From the IMG/VR virus record IMGVR_UViG_3300045919_000425, positions 97,199 through 158,938 of that record: a stretch of DNA of 61,740 bases; one strand, written 5' to 3'. Each line of letters opens with the position of its first letter. Within the stretch, counting starts at the first letter, position 1. Positions 32,108 through 41,502 of the stretch are shown one piece after another. This DNA comes from a virus. A program made the translations under genes and the position numbers. The notes below the pieces were generated by a model that made no database searches, was not told where the DNA came from, and saw only the letters and a program-made list of their open reading frames with translations.

Positions 32108-34105
32108 TTATTTATCTCCTGAACTAGCTTCGTTGTCAACTGCTTTCTTGCTAGCTATTCTCTCAAGAAAGTTTTTCATCTCATTAATATCAAATCGATT
32201 TAGAAGGTCTTCAGTTTCTTTCTTGTTATCGGGCTTAGATGATTTCTTGTGTGCATTGTTAATAAAATCGTACATCTCTGCTTTGTCTAAGAAATCCTTT
32301 TCGTTCGAACTTTGAGAAGAGGGGATGGAATTCAGGAACGCTTTAGTTTCATTCGGACTAATCTCACTAGAAGGCTCCTCTTCTAGTTGTTCATCGCCTG
32401 TTTGCTGGTTTTGAATAGTGACGGGTTGATTCGCTAAAGTCTTATTCTGCATATATGCCTGATTCATGGACGCATCACAGATAAAATCATAAGCGGGATT
32501 TTTAAGTGCTGTCTTGTCTCCCATAAAATAATACCGTAATTCGGAGTAAAGCATTAGAGGGCGAATATGCGTATGAAAAACAGGTGATGTTGGCATATCT
32601 TGGCAGAATGGAAATGCTTCGGGGTGTTCAGAATGCGCCCATATTCTTCCCATTGTCCCGTCTGTTTGGAGTTGCTCTTTATATATCTGTAAGTCTTTTT
32701 CTTTTGTGTTTTGTCCTAATCCTACAGTTTCAAGTATGAGCACATCTTTTGCGTCAGGAAACACATCCCATGCAATTTCAGTGACAACTCGTGACAATAA
32801 GTTCATAAGCTGACGAAGTCCCCGTTCTTGTCCTTGAACGATCTGTGACTGGGAGCCTTGATCTCCTAATGAGGTTTTTGTTCCAGTCCCATTAAATCCT
32901 ATTTCTTCTGGTGCTATCTGGAAAGAAGCACATAGAATAGCAATAACGTAGTTATATAGGTTTAAGAACTCCATATCTTTCGTTGTGGCATTAAAAGTTT
33001 TAAATTCAACGTCTATATTCCCAGCGAAGATGGGAATCACTGCTGAGTTGTTATAAGAACCGGCAATGTAATTTTGCAGCTCCTTACGATAAATATCAAG
33101 CTCTTCAGGGGATGGCATATCCGAAGAATCAGTAGAGTCTCTTGGGGTTAAGGTAATAAACCCCTTAGATGCCAGCCCTTTGGTTAGGGAATTGTTCATG
33201 TATTGCTGTGCGTTCATATGTAGCTGGAGAGCATTAATAGCCATCTCAAGAGGCGCAAGAGGGTACCCATTAAGATCAGTGTGCGCTTGCTTTTGTAGGT
33301 AATCTATTCTCAAATCTCTTTCGGTAAAGAAAGAGACAACTTTCTCGTTAATTTTCTGTACCCATGCTTGTGGTCTCTGGTTGAAAGGAATACTGTTGTA
33401 TTTTTCAACGTCAATCTTAACCTGCTCAGGAACCTCTGGATCGTTCTCCGTAATGGATAATGGCATTCCTGTCTTATAAATAAAGATGGATTCAATAGGC
33501 AATGGCCTAAACATAAGAATACGACCTTGCGTGTTTCTGATAATCTGCGTAGCCATTCTTCCTGTGATTAGAAGGTTTCTGCCTTGTGAACCGAAGAACT
33601 CGCTTAGCGAGCAGTGCTTGAAGTAGTCATCAGAACCCTGGAAAATGGCGTTCTTTGTTTTTTCATTTGTGGTGCCACAATTCAATATCCATTGGTACAT
33701 CAGCTTAACTAAAGCATCCTTGTTAGCAAGGTCTTGCTCGATCTCTTCCCTTGATTTATTTATTTGTGATCGTGAAGGCTCTACGTCTCTAATCAGTGTT
33801 CCACTTTCATACTTATTTCTTGCTCGAATACCGTAGGAGGAACACTGATTTGCTCTTGTTGAGATAATTAATGAAACAATTGAATCTGACTGAGAAAATA
33901 GTAATAAATCCTTATCAGTCAGTCTTCTTCCTTTGGTGACAAGATTTCCATCATAGGATCGCTCCGACTTGAGGCTGAACACAGCTTTATTCCGATTAAT
34001 TTTTCCATCGAAATACTCCATACCTTCTACTGGCTGTATTACCGATTTCTTCAATTCTTCTTTGCCTTTTATAGCAAAGCTATTCTTTTTATAAAACAAA
34101 GCCAT
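32108..34105 (-). CDS. Portal protein
   Basis: 665 residues; AAAAGGATTAACTA precedes the ATG. Portal features: early NLLITGRMATQIIRNTQGRILMFRPLPIESIFIY, then DLNGYPLAPLEMAINALQLHMNAQQYMNNSL, KGFITL, and the typical LNLYNYVIAILCASFQIAPEEIGFNGTGTKTSLG, in which substrate-facing residues near the channel lie in most portals. The C-terminal ~130 residues are low-complexity and charged. It forms the dodecameric ring through which DNA is packaged by TerL (36145) and to which the tail joins. Confidence 0.85.
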   Translation of the reverse strand: MALFYKKNSFAIKGKEELKKSVIQPVEGMEYFDGKINRNKAVFSLKSERSYDGNLVTKGRRLTDKDLLLFSQSDSIVSLIISTRANQCSSYGIRARNKYESGTLIRDVEPSRSQINKSREEIEQDLANKDALVKLMYQWILNCGTTNEKTKNAIFQGSDDYFKHCSLSEFFGSQGRNLLITGRMATQIIRNTQGRILMFRPLPIESIFIYKTGMPLSITENDPEVPEQVKIDVEKYNSIPFNQRPQAWVQKINEKVVSFFTERDLRIDYLQKQAHTDLNGYPLAPLEMAINALQLHMNAQQYMNNSLTKGLASKGFITLTPRDSTDSSDMPSPEELDIYRKELQNYIAGSYNNSAVIPIFAGNIDVEFKTFNATTKDMEFLNLYNYVIAILCASFQIAPEEIGFNGTGTKTSLGDQGSQSQIVQGQERGLRQLMNLLSRVVTEIAWDVFPDAKDVLILETVGLGQNTKEKDLQIYKEQLQTDGTMGRIWAHSEHPEAFPFCQDMPTSPVFHTHIRPLMLYSELRYYFMGDKTALKNPAYDFICDASMNQAYMQNKTLANQPVTIQNQQTGDEQLEEEPSSEISPNETKAFLNSIPSSQSSNEKDFLDKAEMYDFINNAHKKSSKPDNKKETEDLLNRFDINEMKNFLERIASKKAVDNEASSGDK

Positions 34106-34117
34106 TAGTTAATCCTT

Positions 34118-35143
34118 TTAAAAAGATGCAGTATTAATTCGGGCGTTTATTGGACATGTAGTATTATTTATTGCCATGATAGAGGTAGCGTTTAAGCTAC
34201 CTGCAAAGAATGAGCGATTCTGAGCGTACGTGTACATGGTAATATCTCCCGTTGCGTTATTGTTTAATCTTAACGTAAGGGCACCATCAGCGTCAACTAC
34301 TATGAAGCTGATAATGTCTGAAAAGACACGAATCGGAGGAACGATAACACCACCAAGTGCGACGGCAAACTGATCAACACCTGAAGTGTTGAGAATGTAA
34401 AGATCTCGATCTGTAACCATCTGGACATCCAAGTGTCCACTTTTGTTCTGAATATTTAGCGCACATGTAGGATCAAAAGAAACAGAGTCATTTATTTGCA
34501 CTCCAGAGCCACTAAATACCCTAAAAGAGTCTGAGAAGTTTGCGCCAAGTGTTATGGTTTCTGTTACAAGAGTCCCTGGGTTTTTGACAGTAATACTTGT
34601 CGAATTTTTATCAATCACAGTCAAAAGAGAGCCTGGATACAATCCTGTAGAGGATACATTAAATGGGCTAGTAACAGTGTCGTTTGTGGGCTGTAGGAAT
34701 ACATTATCTCCAATAATAACCGATGAAAAGTCCATAGCGGTTCCTCCGCTTTGAGTAAAAACAGCGGCCGTGGTACCAAGTAAAGAAACGGATATTATTG
34801 TCGTAGCATCTCCTCCAATAGCTCTATTGGTGCGAAAGCCTGGAGCCGCTCCTGTTCCTGTGTATCTGTACATCATCACATCATTCGCAAAAATTGCATG
34901 AGAAACTGACATAGAAGTGGTTCCGTCTGCGGTAACAGTTCGCTCAGTGCTTTTAAGTAGAACGCTTTGACCAGGCTGGACTGTAGTGTCCAGAGAGTGA
35001 GTGTCTCGAACGCATAAGCCTTGTCCTTGAGTGACCCAGTCGTAGGAACGTAATGTTGGATTATTTGTAATAACCCCAGAATCAGAAAAAGCGATCCTGC
35101 TTAATGAGAAATTTAGTCTTGCGGTATATCCAGAATTTGCCAT
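34118..35143 (-). CDS. Beta-rich virion protein
   Basis: 341 residues; AAAGGG lies ~11 bases before the ATG. Ser/Thr/Gly/Val-rich with no enzyme motif and no membrane segment. It lies between the portal and the terminase region. It could be a head decoration or tail-accessory protein. No major capsid gene is recognisable in the window, and this protein does not look like an HK97-fold capsid. Confidence 0.5.
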   Translation of the reverse strand: MANSGYTARLNFSLSRIAFSDSGVITNNPTLRSYDWVTQGQGLCVRDTHSLDTTVQPGQSVLLKSTERTVTADGTTSMSVSHAIFANDVMMYRYTGTGAAPGFRTNRAIGGDATTIISVSLLGTTAAVFTQSGGTAMDFSSVIIGDNVFLQPTNDTVTSPFNVSSTGLYPGSLLTVIDKNSTSITVKNPGTLVTETITLGANFSDSFRVFSGSGVQINDSVSFDPTCALNIQNKSGHLDVQMVTDRDLYILNTSGVDQFAVALGGVIVPPIRVFSDIISFIVVDADGALTLRLNNNATGDITMYTYAQNRSFFAGSLNATSIMAINNTTCPINARINTASF

Positions 35144-35175
35144 CTTTATAAGCCCTTTAATTTATATCCATAGAG

Positions 35176-35204
35176 TTGACTTTTGCTGAATTTTAGTATA
35201 AGGT
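35176..35204 (+). promoter_or_regulatory. Sigma-70-type promoter P12
   Basis: TTGACT 35176-35181, 17-base spacer, TAAGGT 35199-35204. It drives the DNA ligase, divergently from the virion gene at 34118. Confidence 0.7.
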
Positions 35205-35241
35205 GGATGTTAGTGAGGATCAACGTTTAATAGGAGGTTCT

Positions 35242-36153
35242 ATGTTTATAGAGATAAAGAAGCCGATGTTAGCAGAAACATTAGAGTGCGAGAGTCTTAA
35301 TCTTCATTGGCCAGTCCTAGCATCACCGAAGTTGGATGGTATTAGGTGTGTGGTTGTAGGTGGAAAGGCATTGTCTAGGACCCTAAAGCCGATTCCAAAT
35401 AAACACATAAGAGATACATTAGAGGAGTACTTTAAGAACAGGAATGAGGTTTTTGATGGTGAAATAATGGTGGGCGAAACCTTTCAGGAGTGCACTTCTG
35501 GTATTATGACAAGAACCGGAACTCCCGATTTCAAGTTTCATGTTTTTGACGTAATTAAAGACGACAAAAAGAAAACTTATGTTAGCAGAATTAATGACTT
35601 GAAAGATCTTTCTTCTGAGATGGGTATGGAGAAATGTGGATTCATCTCGTTAGTATTGCCCATATTAATAGAAGACGGAGCAGAGCTTTTTAGGTTGGAG
35701 ATGGAGTTACTTGCGAAGGGATTTGAGGGTGTAATGGTTCGCTCCGTCAACTCGCCTTATAAGGAAGGACGCTCAACCTTAAAAGAGGAATACTTACTGA
35801 AAGTTAAAAGATATTCACAAGACGAAGCTGTAATTTTAGGGTACGAGGAATTAATGCACAATGAGAATGAGGCAGAAATCAGCGAAACTGGGAATACGAA
35901 AAGATCATCCCATCAAGAGAATTTAGTTCCAGCAAACATGTTAGGAGCCTTAATAGTGAAGGATCTTGTAACTGGTGTTGATTTTAAGGTCGGTACAGGA
36001 TTCACAGAAGAACACAGGATTGAACTATGGGACACTAAGGAGAACTTGGTCGGGAAGTTTATTACCTATAAACATTTTCCGGTTGGAGTATTAACAAAGC
36101 CAAGACATCCAGTGTTTATAGGGTTTAGGCATCCTGATGATATGTCAAAATAA
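35242..36153 (+). CDS. ATP-dependent DNA ligase
   Basis: 303 residues from the ATG at 35242 (TAGGAGG just before); the frame is open further upstream but lacks a ribosome site. Nucleotidyl-transferase motifs: KLDGIR with the AMP-accepting K30, FDGEIM (III), FHVFDVI (IIIa), EGVMVR (IV), LLKVKR (V). The size is close to T7-type minimal ligases with a C-terminal OB fold. It seals nicks in replication and recombination. It is an isolated + strand gene among - strand packaging genes. It overlaps terL tail to tail by 9 bases. Confidence 0.9.
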   Translation: MFIEIKKPMLAETLECESLNLHWPVLASPKLDGIRCVVVGGKALSRTLKPIPNKHIRDTLEEYFKNRNEVFDGEIMVGETFQECTSGIMTRTGTPDFKFHVFDVIKDDKKKTYVSRINDLKDLSSEMGMEKCGFISLVLPILIEDGAELFRLEMELLAKGFEGVMVRSVNSPYKEGRSTLKEEYLLKVKRYSQDEAVILGYEELMHNENEAEISETGNTKRSSHQENLVPANMLGALIVKDLVTGVDFKVGTGFTEEHRIELWDTKENLVGKFITYKHFPVGVLTKPRHPVFIGFRHPDDMSK

Positions 36154-38037
36154 GGCAGTAAATCCACCCCTTTTCTTTTTCTTTAATTCTTTATCAGCAG
36201 GCGAAGTAAGATCTACACCAAAGTTCTGCTTATAAAAATCAGCTATTTGGTTAGTGGTTTCCTTAACCTGTTTTTGTTGAATATACTGGGGATTATTAAC
36301 ATCCAATGCTTGTTTTGTTCCATATACCGGACGACTAGAGTCCTTTACTATAAAAGAATTAATTGCATAACGAAGGGCATCCAGACTGTGGTTGGGACCG
36401 TCTTTTTGGAATTGGCCGTGCAAGTAGCCAGAATTCGTTTTCATGTAAGACCAGGACTCGAATTCCTGTGCCATGAATTCGTTCTTCTGGTCAGCAACGA
36501 GCATGAATCTAGTTTGCTGACTAATGGGGCTGTAGAGTTTTTGACGTATAAATGATACTCCAGGCTCAACTTTTGGTTTGGAGAACTCTCTAGCCGGCAT
36601 TCCCAAGATTCTCGCCTTTTTTAATGCCACTACGTACGCTAGATCTGGAGCAATTGTGTCAAATCCATAAACATCGTATACGGATTCTTTTACGTACTGA
36701 AGCCATGATTCGTTATCATACATAGTTGCATTCTCTACGTTGATTACAATAAGTTTGCCGGAAGAAGATTGATATCCGATTAAGACAGAGGTCGCTGGAT
36801 CGGGACTATACCCAAAGTCGACACCATTTATAATATGCCAATCTAGTTCTCTTAATTTATTACATAGCATAAGTTTCGTAACATAATGCGACGGTTTTTC
36901 CCCAAAGGCAAACTCCCACACTTCATCTATCGGCCTAAAATGTTTCCTTCTTTCAAAGAAAGAAAATACAAGTCCATTTGATTCTGGTTTTAAGTTAAGG
37001 ACCCGTGCAATGATGGAAGCAGGAGACCCTGATTGAATTATCAGGTTTTTCACATCAGCAATCGAGCGGAGATACTTATTCTCGGATGTTTGTTGGATTG
37101 CACGCCCACGGCACACTGATACAATAGGGCAGCGCATACATCCTTCATGTAGGTGAACACTAGAGTACTCTGATTGTAATGTGGGGGTAAGAGCCTTAAA
37201 GTCTGTTGATTCCATTAGTCCTAATGTGTAGTTATTAATGTGCATCTCTTGTTTTTCGCTGTCGGATTTATAGACTTCGGGAGAGCATTTTTTCATTAAA
37301 TCAACTACAGACCAAGTGTGCAAGGTAATATCATTTCGGGGATCTGCGGCCATATCGATCTTTTTTTGAATAGGTCCAGATGAGGATTGCCTGGAGGACA
37401 AGAACAGTGATATACAAGTCCTGCCATCTAAGGGAACTTGTATGTAGGCAAGTTCGGATAATACCGTAGGATCAACAAGGTCTAATTCATCGCACACAAT
37501 CAAATGTCCACGTTTACCATTTACTCCAGACAGTGTAGCGATCACGACATTTAACTCGCAGTAAGATCGAGAGCGGTACTCTGATTTTGGTAAATTAGTG
37601 AATCTTCGAGACCTTTTATTTGATTTATCTATGAAGCCCTGAATATGTTTATTATCAATAATAAGTTTATCAAACCATCCAAGAGCGGTGACGGATTGGT
37701 GCTCCTCCGCCGCACAGTGAACTACATCTCTTCCGAAGTGAAGCATGGCAAGGATCTCAATTATCACGGCCGATAATGTTTTCGCTCCGCCCCGTGCAAC
37801 CGCAACCACATGGTGGGTTTTTGCAGGATCACCAGTAATCATACTTTCATAAACAGACCAAACCATCTCAAAGGCTGTTGAAGTCGAGTTTTCATCAATC
37901 CGAGAATCAGAAAGGTCGACATCTAAAAACACCAGCAACCATGCTTTTAGAGATTCTCGTGTTTTCTGTACAGCAAGAAGTTGATTTAGGTAAAGAAAGT
38001 CCATATCTTCCTGTGTAAAAGTAACTTCTTCTGACAT
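36145..38037 (-). CDS. terL: Terminase large subunit
   Basis: 630 residues; the start overlaps the terS stop by one base. ATPase: Walker A-like ARGGAKT at 81-87, Walker B LIVCDE at 179-184. Nuclease: INGVDFGYSPDP (first Asp), TIAPDLA (second) and NHSLDALRYA (third). Four Cys, C251 and C300-x2-C303-x5-C309 (GCMRCPIVSVC), lie between the two domains and could bind zinc or an Fe-S cluster. It drives DNA packaging through the portal and cuts the concatemer. Confidence 0.9.
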   Translation of the reverse strand: MSEEVTFTQEDMDFLYLNQLLAVQKTRESLKAWLLVFLDVDLSDSRIDENSTSTAFEMVWSVYESMITGDPAKTHHVVAVARGGAKTLSAVIIEILAMLHFGRDVVHCAAEEHQSVTALGWFDKLIIDNKHIQGFIDKSNKRSRRFTNLPKSEYRSRSYCELNVVIATLSGVNGKRGHLIVCDELDLVDPTVLSELAYIQVPLDGRTCISLFLSSRQSSSGPIQKKIDMAADPRNDITLHTWSVVDLMKKCSPEVYKSDSEKQEMHINNYTLGLMESTDFKALTPTLQSEYSSVHLHEGCMRCPIVSVCRGRAIQQTSENKYLRSIADVKNLIIQSGSPASIIARVLNLKPESNGLVFSFFERRKHFRPIDEVWEFAFGEKPSHYVTKLMLCNKLRELDWHIINGVDFGYSPDPATSVLIGYQSSSGKLIVINVENATMYDNESWLQYVKESVYDVYGFDTIAPDLAYVVALKKARILGMPAREFSKPKVEPGVSFIRQKLYSPISQQTRFMLVADQKNEFMAQEFESWSYMKTNSGYLHGQFQKDGPNHSLDALRYAINSFIVKDSSRPVYGTKQALDVNNPQYIQQKQVKETTNQIADFYKQNFGVDLTSPADKELKKKKRGGFTALF

Positions 38038-38777
38038 TAATTACCACCCTTTGCTTTTTTTAATAGATTCAGTATGTTAAGTTGTTTGGCGGCTTCTTCT
38101 GATGAATCATTAATATCATCGCAAAGAAAATCACCAGATTCAGAATGCTCAGGCAGTGATTTAGCAGTTGTAGGGACAGTTCTTTGAGATGAAACTCCAC
38201 CAGCAGAAGAAATCAAATTCTGGACATTTACAGTAGTAACACCGTTCGACTTATTTTCCGTCGGAACTTCTTTTGATTGAAGACTTTGGAAGATCGAGGC
38301 CAATTCCTTAAGTTCCTTAATATTCTTCGGGATTAGGGAGCATTCATTCGCTAACTCTGGATTTTGTATTACTTGGGATAGTTGGTGTGAGTAGGCAACT
38401 TGCGTAGCATCTAAAACCTTCATTAGTACGCTCATTAGGGTTTTATCAGCCCTCTCTACTGTCTCTCCGCCACGTACTCTCTTTTCCTTCTTGACCTTCT
38501 CAAACCAATTATCGTAAATCGCTGTGTATATTAGGGAGTTGATATCTAAAGACAAAGTGGAAGCAATCTCTTCAAATGAAAATCTCTGATAAAATCTCCC
38601 ATACGCAACTTCTCTTAAGTTTTGTTGAATTCGGGTAGGGTTTTCCATAGCAAAAGATCGAGCATCGTCAAACTCTTCTTGTGTCAATTCTGACGGTTTA
38701 GGATTACTAAAACAATCTAATGGGTCGATTATTTTCCTTCTCCCGTTCTTGATAATATTTGAGGGTTGGATTTTCAT
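38037..38777 (-). CDS. Putative terminase small subunit
   Basis: 246 residues from the ATG at 38777 (AAAGG upstream); an ATG 11 codons earlier lacks a ribosome site. RFSFEEIASTLSLDINSLIYTAIYDNWFEKVKK is a helix-turn-helix followed by a helix typical of TerS DNA-binding domains. The second half is low-complexity. The one-base overlap with terL supports the call. A - strand TTGTCT...TATAAC pair (16-base spacer) upstream could be its promoter. Confidence 0.65.
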   Translation of the reverse strand: MKIQPSNIIKNGRRKIIDPLDCFSNPKPSELTQEEFDDARSFAMENPTRIQQNLREVAYGRFYQRFSFEEIASTLSLDINSLIYTAIYDNWFEKVKKEKRVRGGETVERADKTLMSVLMKVLDATQVAYSHQLSQVIQNPELANECSLIPKNIKELKELASIFQSLQSKEVPTENKSNGVTTVNVQNLISSAGGVSSQRTVPTTAKSLPEHSESGDFLCDDINDSSEEAAKQLNILNLLKKAKGGN

Positions 38778-38860
38778 ATTGCACCTTTCTTGGTTAACTA
38801 TATACTCCAAACGTTATACGAGTTTAAACACATAAGACAAGACAAATTTAAGGGAACATT

Positions 38861-40897
38861 ATGACATATCTACCCTCGAACGTAGGAATACAAAAACAAG
38901 CTACATCCTACGCACTGGATGTAAAGGGACTTACAAATATAGACGACACTACTGTCACCACTTCCCCGACAACAGGCGCTTTTGTAGTAAGAGGCGGAGT
39001 AGGAATTGTAGGAGATTTAACTGTGGGCGGGAACGTTGCATTCGGTTCAGCAACGTTCAATAATATTACCATTACGGGATTAGCTACATTTTCAGAATCC
39101 TCACCATCAAATAATATTTTAGTGGGTATGGTGACAGGAGAGTCTTTTTCTCGATTTTATATGAAAGTCACAGGGGAAATGAATTGGGGGCCTGGCGGAG
39201 CAGGGACTCAGGATGTAAAATTATCAAGAACCGCAACCGGAACATTAGGGGTTACAGGAAATTTCTCTGTCTCAGGTAACACTACTTTAACTGGCAATAT
39301 ATCTGGCTCTGGTACGGTTAATATTAATAATAAATTCCTCGTGGATGCTGGTGGCAATCTAACTACAACATCATTAACTCTGTCTGGCGGCTCAATATCA
39401 GGAACCTATCCTGCATTAACCACTAATGTGGTGACTTTGAGTGTTACAGGGCAAGGTTCACCACAGTTCACTTTAGACGCTTCGGGCGACATGGTTTGGG
39501 GTGCAGGTATGAATCTCAGCCAGTCATCGTCCGGGTCTATTTATGCAAGCAAGATGGTATTTAATTATTTAAATGCGACCACTTCGTTTATTTTGTCAAC
39601 GTCTTCTACAACGTATATAACAGGCTCATCGAACAATGTTAATTATTTAGGCAACCACACCTTTAATAATGGACTCTCTTCGGCAGGAGAAGTACTTCTA
39701 ACAAATATTTTAACAGTAAAGTCATCAACCACAGGATTTAAGACATTTTCAGTGTCGAACAGCGGATTGCTGCAATGGTATTCTACATCGGGAGTTGCAG
39801 GTAATGCTCAACTTATTGGCGATGCAACAGGCAACAGTCTTCAGTCAACAGGCAATTTAATAGTACTAGGCACTTTAAGTGGTAATGGGATCACATCATT
39901 TGGCGAACTAAAGGTCGTTGGAGGAAACTTTACACTACATAATGGCCCATTTAATACTGACACAACGATCACATCCACAGGAACGGTAAATAGAACTTTG
40001 ACGACCCCTGATGCTTCCGGTGTTATTGTAGTTAATACTGCACAACAAACGCTCACTAATAAGATTATGTCTGGAATTCAGGCCGTTTCTACGGCAGGAT
40101 TATGTCCTGGATACGAAGATGCTACTAATACTTCCGTGTTTGTATATACAGGATTAGCCTCTGGTCAGGGAGGGTTGTATGGAATAAAGGATCTTGCAAG
40201 ACAGTCAGCCGCATCAAAGATGGCTACTATTATTAATAATAGTAGCGCTTCTTTGATGGTAATTCCTAACTCACTGTCAGTTCCAGCAGTAGACTCAATC
40301 GTCACTATCGGAGGATTAGCTGTCGGAATAGACCCTGGAGCTACAGCTAGCTTTGTTTATAATATATCGCAAAGCAGATGGGTAATGTCTTCCACTACAA
40401 CAGTTATTAATAAGCAATATTCAGGTCAAGGATATGCTCAGGATACCACTTACTCAACTAATAATATAACTGGTCCAACTGAGAGGGATTTTAATCTCAC
40501 ATTTTCTGGTAATATTCCATTCAGTGGTAACCGCTTCACGGCACCAGTATCGGGTTATTATTCTATTTCTATGCCCATACGGGTTGCCACTAACACTGGT
40601 GGAGTTTCTTTTGGGAGCATCTCTATTGGAGTAAGATTTACATCCCCTGTTGTTGTGCCTGGAGGATTCGTTCCTCTTGCAAGCCAATACGCATCCGACA
40701 CTGGCTCTAATCCCGGCTCGTTATATGCTTGGGCGAATGGGGTTACAGTGTCTGGAGTTGTATACATAGCAGCGGGTACAATGTTTACATTATCCCAAGT
40801 GCTGACTACGTTCACTTCAAGCAATATGTTCTTCAGCATCACCGACGCAGGATATGGCGGTGCTATGCCAATATCAATCGCATTAATTTCCTTATAA
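38861..40897 (+). CDS. Tail fibre with C1q/TNF-like C-terminal domain
   Basis: 678 residues; AAGGGAACATT precedes the ATG. The first ~400 residues are Gly/Thr/Ser/Asn-rich with repeated beta motifs (GNLTVTGN-, GSISGT-type), as in trimeric fibres. The C-terminal ~130 residues (NRFTAPVSGYYSISMPIRV..., then FTLSQVLTTFTSSNMFFSI) look like a C1q/TNF jelly-roll, often a receptor-binding head. It starts the second tail block. A 47-base near-palindrome lies inside at 40212-40258. Confidence 0.7.
   Translation: MTYLPSNVGIQKQATSYALDVKGLTNIDDTTVTTSPTTGAFVVRGGVGIVGDLTVGGNVAFGSATFNNITITGLATFSESSPSNNILVGMVTGESFSRFYMKVTGEMNWGPGGAGTQDVKLSRTATGTLGVTGNFSVSGNTTLTGNISGSGTVNINNKFLVDAGGNLTTTSLTLSGGSISGTYPALTTNVVTLSVTGQGSPQFTLDASGDMVWGAGMNLSQSSSGSIYASKMVFNYLNATTSFILSTSSTTYITGSSNNVNYLGNHTFNNGLSSAGEVLLTNILTVKSSTTGFKTFSVSNSGLLQWYSTSGVAGNAQLIGDATGNSLQSTGNLIVLGTLSGNGITSFGELKVVGGNFTLHNGPFNTDTTITSTGTVNRTLTTPDASGVIVVNTAQQTLTNKIMSGIQAVSTAGLCPGYEDATNTSVFVYTGLASGQGGLYGIKDLARQSAASKMATIINNSSASLMVIPNSLSVPAVDSIVTIGGLAVGIDPGATASFVYNISQSRWVMSSTTTVINKQYSGQGYAQDTTYSTNNITGPTERDFNLTFSGNIPFSGNRFTAPVSGYYSISMPIRVATNTGGVSFGSISIGVRFTSPVVVPGGFVPLASQYASDTGSNPGSLYAWANGVTVSGVVYIAAGTMFTLSQVLTTFTSSNMFFSITDAGYGGAMPISIALISL
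39031..39058. repeat. 9-bp perfect intragenic hairpin
   Basis: GAACGTTGC and GCAACGTTC with a 10-base loop, within the fibre gene. Confidence 0.5.
40212..40258. repeat. 47-base near-perfect palindrome in the fibre gene
   Basis: The centre, 40223-40246, is a 24-base perfect palindrome (GCTACTATTATT and its complement with no loop). Outside a small 2x3 internal loop, 40212-40220 pairs with 40250-40258 for 9 more bp. It encodes SKMATIINNSSASLM. Confidence 0.85.
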
Positions 40898-40909
40898 GGG
40901 TTAATTTAA

Positions 40910-41491
40910 ATGTCAATAAATCTAGGACTTTCAGATTTAGATATAGCACTAAAGCGTGCGGAAATTCTAACAGATCCAACACAAACAGGAATGCTCCCTG
41001 AATTCTCTACTGGGGCAAGGACAAAAATAAGGATCAATGGGAAATTAATGGGGGCAGCTACGGATGTGTCATACACTGTAGAGGGAAACTTTGAACCACT
41101 CCAGACGATTGATAATTATATGCCAGTAGAGATTATGCCTCATCAGTGCTTGATTCGAGCTGAGCTTAAATCATTCATTCATCCAGACTCATCCGCAGCC
41201 GGAGATGGAATGTTCACAATCCTACAATCTTATCTCCATACACCTACTGCAACGTTAGAGTTTGTAGATAGGTTAGGGAACCTAATATTCGCAGCAAGAG
41301 GATCTTTCACTTCAATGCGTGGCTCAATTTCAATAAAAGCCGCCTCCACTTTGAGTGTTTCTTTTTTGGGTTATTACTTCAGGGACTTTACCCAGCAAAC
41401 TTATTCTCCAATTAAGCTTTCATTATTAGACTTGTTAAAGAGTAAGGCGAATGCTAGGATTGATCAAGCAACAGATGCAATTTCTAGCTAA
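40910..41491 (+). CDS. Putative tail tube protein
   Basis: 193 residues, starting 12 bases after the fibre gene with a weak ribosome site (AAGGG). Sequence such as KIRINGKLMGAATDVSYTVEGNFEPLQTIDNYMPVEIMPHQ fits a beta-sandwich tube protein of myoviruses. LRAELKSF and a beta-rich end follow. The size (~190) and its place upstream of the tape measure agree. Alternatively a baseplate component. Confidence 0.5.
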   Translation: MSINLGLSDLDIALKRAEILTDPTQTGMLPEFSTGARTKIRINGKLMGAATDVSYTVEGNFEPLQTIDNYMPVEIMPHQCLIRAELKSFIHPDSSAAGDGMFTILQSYLHTPTATLEFVDRLGNLIFAARGSFTSMRGSISIKAASTLSVSFLGYYFRDFTQQTYSPIKLSLLDLLKSKANARIDQATDAISS

Positions 41492-41502
41492 GGAATATTA
41501 AA

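Noticed and set aside
34118-35143. Major capsid protein
   Set aside because: It is 341 residues and lies near the portal, but its Ser/Thr-rich all-beta sequence lacks the helical spine and E-loop pattern expected for an HK97-type capsid.
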